Assembly: GCA_025558075.1 (NCBI GenBank)
Contig: JAHLKF010000001.1
Location: 558,001 to 622,000 of the forward strand
Source: Gaertneriomyces semiglobifer
Lineage: Eukaryota; Chytridiomycota; Chytridiomycetes; Spizellomycetales; Spizellomycetaceae
DNA length: 64,000 nucleotides
Reading direction: 5' to 3'
In this document: positions 29,342 to 40,580 of the stretch, one piece after another
Layout of the letters: each line of letters begins with the position of its first letter
Position numbering within the stretch: the first letter of the stretch is position 1
Made by a program: the position numbers and the translations under genes
Notes under the pieces: model-generated
What the model saw: only the letters and a program-made list of their open reading frames with translations
The model's database searches: none
Told to the model about the DNA's origin: nothing

Positions 29342-32300
29342 CTACTTGTGCTTTTTATTGGTCTTTGCCGGTGCCGCCTTTGGGTTGTGGCCACTTTTTG
29401 ACCCCGCGGCCACATCGGTACCTTTCTGGGCCGCCTTCATGATGTTCTTGAATTGGCCTGCGACCTTGGCTGCTTTCCGTCTAACAAACACGCAAATTAT
29501 TAGTCCAATGTTACCGAGATGCAGGAAGAGTATTGCGAGCAACTCACTTTTGACCACCCACGACCTTGCTGGTCAACGGAATATACGCATATGGATCAGG
29601 GCCACCAGTTTTCTTAACATCTCCCTTTGCTCTTTTCGCCTTGAACTGGCGTCCTAGCATCTTTTCTACCTCATTCTTCTTGAGGCCAACCTCTCTTGCA
29701 TCACGCTTCTTCTGACCCCATCCTAATCCCAAACCAGTAGATCCCTTTGTTTCTGCTGTTTCTTCGTCCTCTTCCCGCTTGCGCTTTTGCGCCGGAGTTA
29801 AAAACCTGACACGACCGTCCGCTGTTCGCGTGAAAGCAACGTCGGAGTTCAGGGAAGCCTTGTAATGATCTTCTGGAACCTGATTGGCATCTGTCATTTG
29901 TGCCTCTCCGTTGTCTTCCGCCTCTGAATCGGAGTCAATGACCATTCTCCCATCTTCTGAGTTTTTGAAGTCAGACCCCTTCTTCTTTAGTCTACGCTGC
30001 ACACCGGTAACGGCCCCTACGATCCTTGAGTCCAAGAAATCAGCAACATCGTCACTCTCTCGAATCATTGTATTCGCCGCTGCGTTGGCCTTGTCGGCCT
30101 TCGTCAACCGAGGTCGAAGCGCTTCCCGGAACTGTTCAGGAATACCATCTTCATCGCTGTCGTCGTCCAGCTCGGATTCTGATCCGTACAATGCGTCCTC
30201 GAACTGCTTACGTACTGCTTCTGATGTTTGGGTGCCACGACCAGCAAGAGCTCTTTTCGACGTTTCAAGTTCGTCGTCGGATTCGGCATCTGCGTTCTGC
30301 TTAGCTGCCAACTTTCTCTTCTTCAGCCTCTCGCGTCGCTTACGGATATTGTTCATAAGCTTCTTATCTGTCTCGGGAACAAATCCTTCGACCGCCTCGA
30401 AGGAGAACTTGCGTACCAGCCGCTCAAAAATATGGCGGACCTTTGCCCGGAAATGCGATTTGTGGTCGCGGGAGTGGTTCAAAATCGACACAATGATGTT
30501 CTCAAGCTCATCTTCCAAAACCTCTTGCTTTAACATCACAATGGCCACTTTAATGAATCCCAGTGCCGCTTTGACGACCTCGCGATTGCGGCTCGCCATA
30601 ACGTACATGACCGTGCTCACGAGCTCTTTGCACAACTCAGCATCGAGGACGCCCGCAAACTCAAATAACAGTCTACTGAGTGACGCAATAGCTGCAGACT
30701 GCATTGTCGAGGTCTCACCGGCCAATCCGGCGATGACCATCATAAAGTATTCCCTTAATGACACCTCAGCCTCCTGTGCGTAGTCCATCTCCTCGTCCTC
30801 ATTACTCATCAGCGACTTGGAAAGTGACGCAAGGTTGAACGTCCCGTCAACGTCCTGTTGGACCCCACCGCGGTGCATCTTGTGACCCATGGCCACCAAG
30901 CAGTCGTAGGCCGCGTTACGAGCCTTCTCACTCGCTTCTTTCGTAGCAAGCATGACTTCACTGAGCGCTACAGGCACAAATCCTAACAGCATAGTTTTAT
31001 CCTTGACCGGAATTGCCTCCGCTACCAGCTGAATGAGCTGGATTCTCGCCTTTTTCGATCCACTGGAGCTGTTCGCCAACACAGCGGGATCAACCAATCT
31101 GTCAATGAGCTCTTGCAGGTTAAGGTGCTCCGAAGGAATCAGTGCGACTACGTGGTTCAAACATTTGTAGGTACGCTTCTGAAGCGTCGAATCAGCGTCA
31201 CGCAATTGACCTGTCAGTACTTTGAAAAACAGAAGTAACGGCGACTCAGCATTGATGATAAACGGATCCTTGGCATCAGGTAGGAACGGCAACAGAATGA
31301 GAAGGAGATCCAACATTGCATAATCCCTTAAACGACCGAGTTGTGCAGCAGCCACGTCTCCGTCTGCCTCTTGTTCCTCTGATTGCGACTGCAACAGAGT
31401 CGAAACCAGATTCATGAAGTAGTTGACGACGGCTGTCTCATCAGCAACACTGAGAAGCGACTTGATAGTGCGCTCGTAGTGCTGGTTCTCGCGCTCGTGC
31501 AGACCTTGTAGAGCTTGTCCTTTGGCCTTCTGTCCAAGGATGGACGGGTCCACCGTCGTGTAATTGTTACATAAGACACTGAGGAAAGTCGTCGCATTGG
31601 ATTGAAGCGTTTGTAAGCCGGCTTCAGCTAATCTAGCATCCTCAGGATTTACCACTCCATTGCCCTCGCTATCTTCATCCTTTTCCGATTGCTTTACGAC
31701 AGACCGGTACCCGTCTATGAGACTCTCCAACGCGTCGCACACTGCGGGACGGAAATCCGGGTGTGTAAGTAAATTCGGATAAACTTCCTCGGGAGAGGTC
31801 TGAAGAATCCTTCCGAAATAGGGAACAACCATTTTGAACATGTATCCGACGTCTCGTGGTAATGTCGAGCATATTCCAGGTACCATCGCCCAAATCTGAG
31901 TTCCGAGGGTCTCGAACAATTTCGCTTCAACTTGGCGACCACCCAAGTTTGAACTTCCAGACTTTTCCATCACGCGGTTCGCAAGGGGCAAAAGTACTTT
32001 TGCCAAGTATTCTAACGTATGCGGTCCGAAGACATTCTCAGGCTGTCCGATTGTGGACGGCAGAGGGCGATTGAAAGCTTGCACAAACGTCGACAGCAAG
32101 TAGGGCCGACGAGGTTCTCCTGGACGTTCATTCTCGATGTTAAGTGGTACGTACTCTGTGAAAGTTGTGAGTCCAAGGCTTTGGACTGCGGCATGAAGCG
32201 CAATTTCAAGCTCATCCTTGAAAGGAAAACTCTCTCCGTATGCCTGGTCGTCGCGGAATGCCATAATATGCACTAGCGTCGCACGAATCAACTCGGGCAT

Positions 32301-33671
32301 CGCTGGACCTAACCGGTCAAATAATTGTTCAGCAACGTTGAGAACTGCGCCCCAGGCCGCTCTGTACTTGATGTCAGTTAATCCGGTATTGATAGTGTTT
32401 ATAATCTGAAGGAGGTAGGCATCCTGGTCAACCCTCTGCACCATCGACACGGAGATACAGTCACGCATCATGGCCGCTAAAACGGCCGCCGCTTTCGCTG
32501 TGATAACGGGCTTCGTCGTCGCTTGGCTGAAGATACCAACAAAGCTCGATTCAAAGACCGAGGTCAATAGTTTCGGGTACTCATTAACAGCATACTCCCG
32601 TTCTGAAGCTAATGCCTCCTCTGCATCCACTTCCGCCTTACGAACCAATTCTGCCAATCTGGAGAATCCACGCCCAATGAGGTCCAACCATGCTGGAATA
32701 AGCGTGGCATCGTTCTGGTAAGGCCTGATTTCCAGTAAAGAGCGGATGACAGAGTCTAGCAAGGCCAAGTCGAGATGGGCAAAGATCCCATCCTCTGCCG
32801 CTCCAGCACCGAACAACGCATCAAGAACTTGGAAGATCCATTGTGTAAGCACTGTGTTTCCACTTCCCGACGATCGCACGGGTAACCGCAGGAGCAACTC
32901 GCAGAGCGCCCTTAACTTATTGCGAGTGCGGTCGTGGGCACCTTGTACGGCCAAAACCGGCAGTGCCGCTTTCAAGAACACCAAAACATGTAAAATTTGC
33001 TGCTCCAACTCTTTCCTGTCTTTTGCGCTGGCGTTAGCCACCGTCTCAGAGTATTCATTCAGGGCCTTCAAAGCAAATTCAATGGTCGTTGACGTGGCTG
33101 GGTGATGTGCGCTGGGTGGTGGTGGACGTGACAAAACTCGTCTCACGACTTCATGTGCTCGTCTCCGTACTTTGGGACGGCCATCCACACTCATTATAAG
33201 AAGTGCTTGATACAGCTTTTTGCACGCCATATCCGTCGTCCAGCGCGCGGTATCCTGTGCCACCAGCAGTACTTCCAGACACCCTAAAACATTCCGCACA
33301 AGTGCTTGGTTCTCCTGGAAGTTCTCCAATAGGGGCACTAAAGTGTCGGAAATGTCGGTGAACTTGACACGCAGAACAGCCACCGGTATCCTTGGCGCTA
33401 CTACACCAAGCAGATGCATCGCGGCAGCAACGATGCTTTCTTCTCCACCCTCTTTTTGCTGGTCTAATATGGTCATCAACGCTCCAAAGTAAGCTAACGG
33501 TGTAAGTGCTTCATGTTGCTCTTTTATTGTTTCCTCGACAGCTGTGAGGATAATAGCACACTGTCTCTGATTTTCTAGTCCGGAGTTTGTTTGTGCCCTA
33601 ATCTTTTGGAGCTGCTCACTGGTTGAAAAGTCCTCTGAGGTGTCCGTATTGGACTCTCCTGTGGCAGCCAT
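29342..33671 (-). CDS. RRP12: Ribosome biogenesis protein RRP12
   Basis: Exon 1 is 33671-29548 and exon 2 is 29480-29342 (1420 aa). The joined C-terminus reads GGQKRKAAKVAGQFKNIMKA and ends in a Lys-rich tail KTNKKHK. The protein is almost all alpha-helical HEAT-like repeats, including the NUC173 region (VAEQLFDRLG, DVGYMFKMVVPYFGRIL, AVCDALESLI). It has acidic and Lys-rich segments near the C-terminus (RKRRERLKKRKLAA, ESDDELETSK, SESELDDDSDEDG). RRP12 is a karyopherin-like factor that binds pre-40S and pre-60S particles and Ran and helps nuclear export and 18S maturation. Length and order match fungal homologues (about 1200-1400 aa). A single 67-nt intron lies near the 3' end. Confidence 0.92.
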
Positions 33672-34864
33672 CTCTGCAAATGTAAAAGTGGGTCAATAAA
33701 ACCCGCCCAAGGCTCGCCTGACTGGAAAAGAACGATAAGTAAGTCAACGAGGAACGACAAGTGGAACATGACAGCATCTTACAAGACCGCCTGCGTGATA
33801 TGTACGATCCGATTCCTTTTGACGAGGTTTCCTAACAAAGGAAAATGAAATGCAAGCCGCAGCAAGTGCAAATTGCCAAAAAGAATTAGCTGCTGAGGTA
33901 AGCAACATTTCGCGCGCCAGTCTTCAAAGCGCGTTACTTGAAAGCATCGGGCAAGGCAGCGAGCATCGAACGATAGGATACGAGCCGTATCTTTATCACA
34001 GTACATTTGGCAGTAAGGGTTGATATTCATGTCTTTATGGATGGGCCTTGCGGCTGACTGGAATTACTGGAACTGATGACTGCGGGCCACTGTAATCTTG
34101 CGCCTTTTTGACAACGTCCATTCGGATGGTGATTAAAAGACCACATACTGCACAGCAGGCTGCTGTATAAAGTATTGCTGGGCACGTCGTTCATTCCAAA
34201 TATCCTTTGGTCCATCGTATATCTTGTTGCTTTGTCAGCTGTTTCGAACGTCTTGCTCGGCACAGTCAACATCCCGAAAGCAAGAAAGTGCAACTGGAAC
34301 AGGCATGACAGGCATCCAAGCGTACTAGCATTCAAGTGTCACCCGGCCAGCAAAGTTACTTTGAAGAAAGAACAGAGTTGCTAAAACCAGCCCCAATGCA
34401 TCCAAAAACGATATTATTGGGGTAAAAACGGGCAGGACGACGAAAACCATGTCCACTTCTCCTGTTGTTTTCCTTCGCGTAATTCTTTGTTTTGTTCGGG
34501 GCGTTCCGTCTCACTACAAAGTATCGGTCAGTATCTGCACAGAGGGTGATCAAGCAACACGGAAAGCAACATGTCCGCTCGACCGTACGCATGTACTCAC
34601 CCCAGCAGACAAAGATCTTAACTGAACGCCAAGTGGATAGCCAACTCCGCCATTTCCTTGTTAAGTATTCTAAGATCCAACAGCCGATGGACAACCGCAC
34701 ATGAGAGGAAGAGAGAAAAGAACAACAGCCATTTAATAGGTTGATCTTCGTGAGTTCCCATGCCTACACAGACGTGCCAGCAACGCGGCCACTATCTGGC
34801 GCTCGCTTCCTCCCAAAATGCGGGCCGTAAATCTCTGCCTCGCATGGTATACCCGCCATTAAGT
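33672..34864. other. Intergenic stretch, 1.2 kb
   Basis: Scattered ORFs of 60-114 codons on both strands, none recognisable. Minus 34700-34380 can be split by an intron (GTGAGT...CTGTGCAG) into pieces reading WRSWLSTWRSVKIFVCW and DTDRYFVVRRNAPNKTKNYA; a small gene is possible but unproven. Confidence 0.4.
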
Positions 34865-35128
34865 TCATTTCATAATCTCGCATGCCCACCTAGTGTCGTA
34901 GTATGACATTGACGTCTCCTGAGTTTCGCGACGGTAGCTGACAGGACGAGTTCTTAACTGGTCGCGCGATCTGGGGGCGTCGGTGGCAGAGAAGATTCGT
35001 GTACCGAACGCAGGCAGTGCAGCATCAGATTGGTTATCACGCTGAGATAGTGTGCGTGAAATCAAGTAGGCGGCAGTAACCCCGACAGCAGCAGCTCCAG
35101 CGACAAATGGAGTGAATGGTCCAGCCAT
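34865..35128 (-). CDS. Small single-TM protein, unknown function
   Basis: An 87-aa ORF with a clean start. The N-terminus MAGPFTPFVAGAAAVGVTAA plus YLISRTL forms one hydrophobic helix, followed by a polar Arg-rich C-terminus (RSRDQLRTRPVSYRRETQE). It could be a small mitochondrial inner-membrane protein or a tail-exposed ER protein. No family recognised; called on composition and uninterrupted frame only. Confidence 0.45.
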   Translation of the reverse strand: MAGPFTPFVAGAAAVGVTAAYLISRTLSQRDNQSDAALPAFGTRIFSATDAPRSRDQLRTRPVSYRRETQETSMSYYDTRWACEIMK

Positions 35129-36260
35129 TTCGGGACGTCGCTTTTGCCAATAATGCTTTGGGAGAGCAAAGCAACGAGTGTGAGGTTTATATATTTGCGT
35201 GTGCGCTGTTGATCAGATTGCAGGCACAAACAGGTGTTCTATGGATTGGTATGCGTGGAATGAGTAAACTCGGTGAACCCGAGGTTAGTAAAGGCGTCCA
35301 TTTTAAAGTGCTGCCCCGCACGAACTCGACCGCATGGCTTTAGCGCATGAGATCGATGAAGATGGCGTTGCACGCATGCGAGCACGTCAAAGCAAGGCCA
35401 GCCGCCAACGAACACGCTTGGGAAGAAGGAACCCTTGGAACATGAACAAGCCCACCACTCAACACAGCGCCACTTTTGCGATGTTGACACCACAGTGCAT
35501 AGGCAAACAACCCGACTGACAGCCAGTTGTCCTGGTCAGTTCCTTCTTGAAGCCAAGGATCAACTGTCGCAGACATCGGTATCCTTATCCATCCATCTAT
35601 TCGTAATGTGCCATCTGCGTCTGACGGGTCATTCTCAAGACGGATCGTTTACAGCATTCCATTACCGAACTTCATTGTCCCCACTAATAAACGCTTACGC
35701 TTGTGTGTGTGTGTGTGTGATGTGCACTCCACTGCTACCTGCTTCGGTTCTTCGCTTGTTCAGAACAACTCCATTCTATGAGATATCTCAAAAGCGTACA
35801 TCATGAACGAAAGTGGAACCTCAATGCCCACTGGTCAACAGATATGCTAATTCCATCTGCTTCCGCTTGGCATCCTGCAGCCGTGCTTGCATTCCTCCGT
35901 TTATTCACTGCCCATTATTATTAGTCTAATAGCGATGATTAGTGTAAGTGTGAAAATCGGAGTTTAGCCGAGCGGCAAGGCGCTGATATTTTGTTCCTTT
36001 TTCGCTCGAGTTCGGGCCGGTTCTCAAAAGGCGACATCGCGCATCGCAGGCAGGCAGAATTCAGGCGTGCGAGGGCTGCCAAGATCCGGAGGGGCACTGC
36101 AGTAACGGAGACGAAGGAGGAGGCAAACTAGTCATTGGAAAGTAGAATTGGGACCAACAGCAAGTACATCGGAGGTCCAGCTACGATCTCGGCGAATCTC
36201 CGCTCTACGACTTCAGAACGCCCCACCAGACACCTTCCAAGTAGACTTGTTTTGGCAAGG
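35129..36260. other. Intergenic stretch, 1.1 kb
   Basis: Minus 35576-35340 is a 78-codon ORF (MSATVDPWLQEGTDQDNWL...) with a fair start but no family. A (GT)9 run lies at 35702-35719. GTTTAGCCGAGCGGCAAGGCG at about 35962 looks like a tRNA D-arm, but no complete cloverleaf follows. Confidence 0.4.
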
Positions 36261-37973
36261 ATGCCCATAGGCCACGGCCCAACCCGCTACGCTATTGTTC
36301 GTACACTCGCATTTGCCCTCGATTGCATCACCCCTCTGTCCATCCTCCACACCCTTTACCTCACCGCGACCCACTTTTACCAAACACATCGGTTTGCCGA
36401 TACGAAGCCAACGTATACGTACTGGTCATCATGGCTCCTCCCCCTCTGGTTTACCCTCGAAACCAGCTTCTTTGTATGGATGCTCCACATGCGGCGCAAA
36501 GCTCAGCAGGTTCCCACCATCGAGCCAATGGATAAGGAAACTCGCCAAATGATCTTTACGCGCATACTTCAAAACATCACACCTGACCGTGGACGAATCT
36601 TTGTTGCTTCTCAGTTTTTATGGAAAAAGACTGGTCAGCAACTTCGTCCCGATGACATTAAAGACATCAAACTAGGCAACCTGCGTGATTGGGTATCGTG
36701 GGCTGCGTTTGCCAAACCCACCGCAGGCGACGTTCTCAACTCTCCTAATGGTGAAGAGAACATTGCCGAGGTGAATAACATGCTCAAACAGATGCAGAAA
36801 AAGTTTCATGTACAGCTAGAAGAAGGCTACAACCCAGATGTACTCGGCGTCACCATCTACTTTAATAAGGTCGAGGCATTCTCCAAGCCGCTGTTATTTT
36901 ACGCTGGAGTGGGACTGTTGGAGCGAAGTGCACATATGGTTTTGCGTCTCGCCGGTTTCGAACGCTTTAGAGCCAAGAGGAAAGATATCTGCCTGGATAT
37001 GCCAGACAGAACGATTACTTATTGGTTGCGTAGCCCAAAACGTATACCGAAAAGTGCATCCAAAACAAAACATAGCGATGCAGCATCGCCCACGATGTCA
37101 CGTCGCAAAAGGCCGCAAGACGACCTTCCCGTGGTCTTCATACATGGCCTCGGTGGTGGTCTGTGGTGCTACCTGAAATTCATACTGAAACTTTGGTGGC
37201 AGTCGTCACACCGCCCAATTTTCTTGATCGAACTGCCCCACGTCAGTATGCGTCTCACATCGGCTGCTCCCTCGCTTGATCAGTTTACGCATGAAGTCAG
37301 TGCGATGCTGCGTCGCCATTACTACGATGCTGCGACATTTGTGGCGCATTCCCTTGGGACAGCATACGTTTCATACCTTATCCAGAAGACCAAAAAGGTC
37401 GCTGGTTGTGTCATGATGGACCCAATATGTTTCAAAACCTATGATGCTGGGTTGCTCTACAATTTTGTGTGGAGACGGCCGACGAGGGCGAATGAATTCT
37501 TGGTATGGTGGTTGGTAGCGAGGGAATTGTTCATTAGCCAATGGATTTCGAGACGTAAGTGAACTAGCAGAGTGATACTTTCAAGGTGACACGACCTGAC
37601 ACCATTCCCTTCTCGTTTTGTAGAATTTATTTGGTACAAAGCCCACCTGGTTCCTTCACTTCTTCCCTGTCCGCAAACACCATCTGATACTTTAGAAATG
37701 CCTCCGCAGCCTACTCCTGCTCCCAATCCCTTATGTCACATCTACGTTTCATCCGACGACAATATCATCGATGCACCTACCGTTTCCACATACCTCACCT
37801 CCAACAAAGTGGAGCATACCGTTCTGGAAGGGTATGACCATGCTCAGTTCTTGTTGAGCGAGTCCGTAGAATGGGGTATCATCGAGCGGATTGAAAGTGT
37901 GTGTGAAGAGGCACGTCGAGAATGTGGGAGGAGAGTCGAGAAAGGCAGGCGTAGAAGGAGATACAAGCGGTGA
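36261..37973 (+). CDS. Membrane-anchored alpha/beta hydrolase (lipase-like)
   Basis: Exons 36261-37554 and 37624-37973 (547 aa); the intron begins GTAAGT. The frame is open further upstream, but the first ATG is at 36261 (MPIGHGPTRY). Two N-terminal hydrophobic segments (LAFALDCITPLSILHTLYL, WLLPLWFTLETSFFVWML) suggest membrane anchoring. The catalytic half holds the oxyanion loop VVFIHGLGGGLWCY and the nucleophile elbow FVAHSLGTAY. The probable Asp is in the IYVSSDDNIIDAP loop and the His in LEGYDHAQFLLSE. The elbow is A-H-S-L-G rather than G-x-S-x-G, a substitution seen in some lipases. A Lys/Arg-rich C-terminal tail (RRRRRYKR) could bind acidic lipids. Substrate unknown; membrane lipid or ester hydrolysis is likely. 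Confidence 0.8.
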
Positions 37974-38217
37974 GACTGACAGAACGACGGATTATTTATT
38001 TTCCTGGTGCTGTCGAACATATAGACAATTATTAGATAGATGCATTATCAATGTATGTGGAGCATACCCCCAAAACCATGTTTAGATGAAAATCCATTTA
38101 TTTTTCACCCGCAATCACTTTGTGGGCCAGCTGCATACACACATTTCACGTTTTGGATATTGTTAACAATTTCGAACCGGCTAATGTACACGAACAGACG
38201 GGTAATCCAGAGATGGA

Positions 38218-39255
38218 TTACTGCTCTCTCTTCAATTTCGCCTTATCCGCGACAAAATTTCTCCCCTTCATTTCACGGCCCTCAATATTTGCAGCCCACA
38301 TCGCCGCACCAACAGCATTGGTGACGGTGAAAAGAATTCCAGCGATGGGTACTAACTGCAACGCCAGCGCGATGGCGCCAAATGCCATAAAACTACCACG
38401 ACGAGACTCCTCAAACGATTTGATACTCGGCTTACTCCACTGTTTGAGGGCGTAGTAATTTGTAAGATAAGATTTCGTCGTTGTGCGCGCGTTGATGAGG
38501 AAGAAAAGGACGGTGCCGATGACAGGAACAAAGTTGAGGGGAAGCGTCAGAAGGTACCGAGCAATGGTCGCGGGTGCGAGTTTGTTTGCGTATTTGGTGT
38601 AGGCTTTTGATACGCGCCCTGTCACACCGCTTGCTTTCTGTTCTTGTTCTTCGGCGGCTTTGGCGAGTGTGGAGAGACCTAGGGAGGTGAGAGTCCGTGC
38701 AAATAGTTGGGATTGCAGTGGGTCAATGTACAGCTCCTTGATGGCTAGTGTGACTATAATGTACGTCTCGACGAGTACTAGAATGAAAGTGATGGGTACT
38801 CCGAGGAAAGGTGATAAGAACATGGAAAGTCCCGCTGCTTGTGGGATGAACTAGAAAAGATTTAAAACGCGTTAATGACATAGGCGAGGTGAGCATATGT
38901 AAAGTGGTGATGGACTCACAGTAAAGACAAACATTCCAATCGTAATGGCAACGGACGTTCCTACAGCCTTCATCAAGGTCGGACCCAGTGGTCGGTATAA
39001 TTCAGGATGCGAGAAGAAGTAGAAAATGCCTGCACCAATACGCGTTAGCCATAGCTGAACAACCGCCCTGGTTGAAGAGGGACAATCCTTACCATTGATG
39101 GGCCAAACCCACGTGCTCTTGTCCCCCGATACGGCGCCCGACACTACATCTTTCATTTCAGCCCCAACCTCTCCGACAAATCCTTTCGGATCATTTTTTA
39201 TATTTGTCGCTTGCTGTCTGACTTGCGCAACGGTTTGACGAGCTGTGTCCAACAT
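38218..39255 (-). CDS. EI24/Rrt8-like multi-pass membrane protein
   Basis: Exons 39255-39093, 39029-38920 and 38850-38218 (301 aa), phases consistent; introns 63 and 69 nt. The N-terminal 55 residues are polar and amphipathic (QTVAQVRQQATNIKNDPKG). Hydrophobic helices follow: TSVAITIGMFVFTFIPQAAG, FLGVPITFILVLVETYIIV, LPLNFVPVIGTVLFFLIN and FMAFGAIALALQLVPIAGIL. The motif LPLNFVPVIGTVLFFLINA and a second hairpin VPIAGILFTVTNAVGAA fit the EI24/CysZ-like family, which in fungi includes Rrt8/Lds1/Lds2 (lipid-droplet or ER proteins). The biochemical role is not established in the family. Confidence 0.78.
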
Positions 39256-39345
39256 AATTTGATGGTTTCTGTGTGATTAAATGCTTGTGCGTGTTCACAA
39301 TTACTGATACGCAGGAAACATGGGGCCAACCACGCTGGCTCTCCC

Positions 39346-39353
39346 CTTTTATA
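39346..39353 (-). promoter_or_regulatory. TATA box of the EI24-like gene
   Basis: Minus-strand CATATAAAAGG about 95 bp upstream of the ATG. Confidence 0.55.
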
Positions 39354-40580
39354 TGGACGACGAGCGGGAACCCCCCTGCACTTTTTACATGTGGCTTTGT
39401 CAATGACTGCATGGTGCATAAACGTACGTAAGTTGAAAACCCGCAACGGACGTGAGGAAGGTGTAAATGCCCAGTGACATCAGGACGCGCTGCGGAGACT
39501 GCGCCTCATGATTACGTAAGTAGTACCGCCCGCTGCAAAGTCATTCCGTGTTCTTTCGCAGTATCTCTACATGCTCTTAATCGACTCTATCTAACGACCA
39601 TGTCTATCTCTCTACATCTGACATCTATGGATCTCTACCAATAAATTAACGTACAGCTACAGTTTCGCTTTGGTGGGTATTTGGACCGCTATCACAGGAG
39701 GCCCGCGTGATGCCGTTGCGAATCCCACTTCATGTCGGTCAACGGATGTATGGCTTTCAAAATGGGATGTGGTGGAGATGGAAGACTCCATCATGCGAGA
39801 ACCAGCTCGGTATCCTGCCCATTAAATTCGCATAAGTGACAAGAAGCGGTCCATGCAGTTAGATTGCAGACAATGCAGACAACGAACCGTTGACTTTCTC
39901 ACTGGCTCTAAAAGCCCAGTCACCTTCTGTGTTCATGGTCCATATGCCGACTCTGCCAGATAACGCCCCGGGATAGGCGACTTGCAGGTGTTGATGCCTT
40001 CTTTGCATGGCAATTGAGCTGTAAGCACTTTTGATTGAACGCGCACTGGCAAGGCTTGCGCGACTCTGTTGATTCTTATACGTCCAGACACACCGGACTT
40101 GGTGGGCTCACTGTTCCCCTTAAAAATAGTATGCCGGTCCGATATAGCTCCTACACCCCATTACTCGAGGCTTAATTTAGTTATTCCTGCTGAGGGTTTC
40201 CAACGTTCCGTTAAGCTTTTAATGAATATGCCGAGAACGGGCATCAATCGAGCAGTCTTCAAGTAGTCGATAACAAAAATGTGCCGCGTCTGCTGTTGTC
40301 CCGCTGCGAGTTGTGCTATCTCATTCTGAACTGCGGTGGTAGCGTAATATCGCCGGCTGGCATCTCTGCAAAGCAATACGACTTCACAGACCTACGAACT
40401 CTGTGTTAGAGGCTGTTGAGTTGTCTCGGAGGTCTGTCCGAGTCCTCACATTGACACGCTTTACTGAGGAACGTCGTAGTCAAGTCCGTTCGACCCGCTC
40501 GTTGAAGAATCTGTCGAGTAGAAACCACGAGGAGAGTGTCCACATAAGCAGAGCGACATATAAGGCTCCCCTCCTCCGCA
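39354..40580. other. Intergenic stretch, 1.2 kb
   Basis: No recognisable gene. Two minus ORFs (40633-40406 and 40376-40161) have protein-like text (HIFVIDYLKTARLMPVLGIF) but no family and no supported junction. Confidence 0.45.

Noticed and set aside
35955..36040. tRNA-like D-arm (TAGCCGAGCGGCAAGGCG)
   Set aside because: The following bases do not form an anticodon stem or a T-arm with TTC loop, so no cloverleaf can be drawn.
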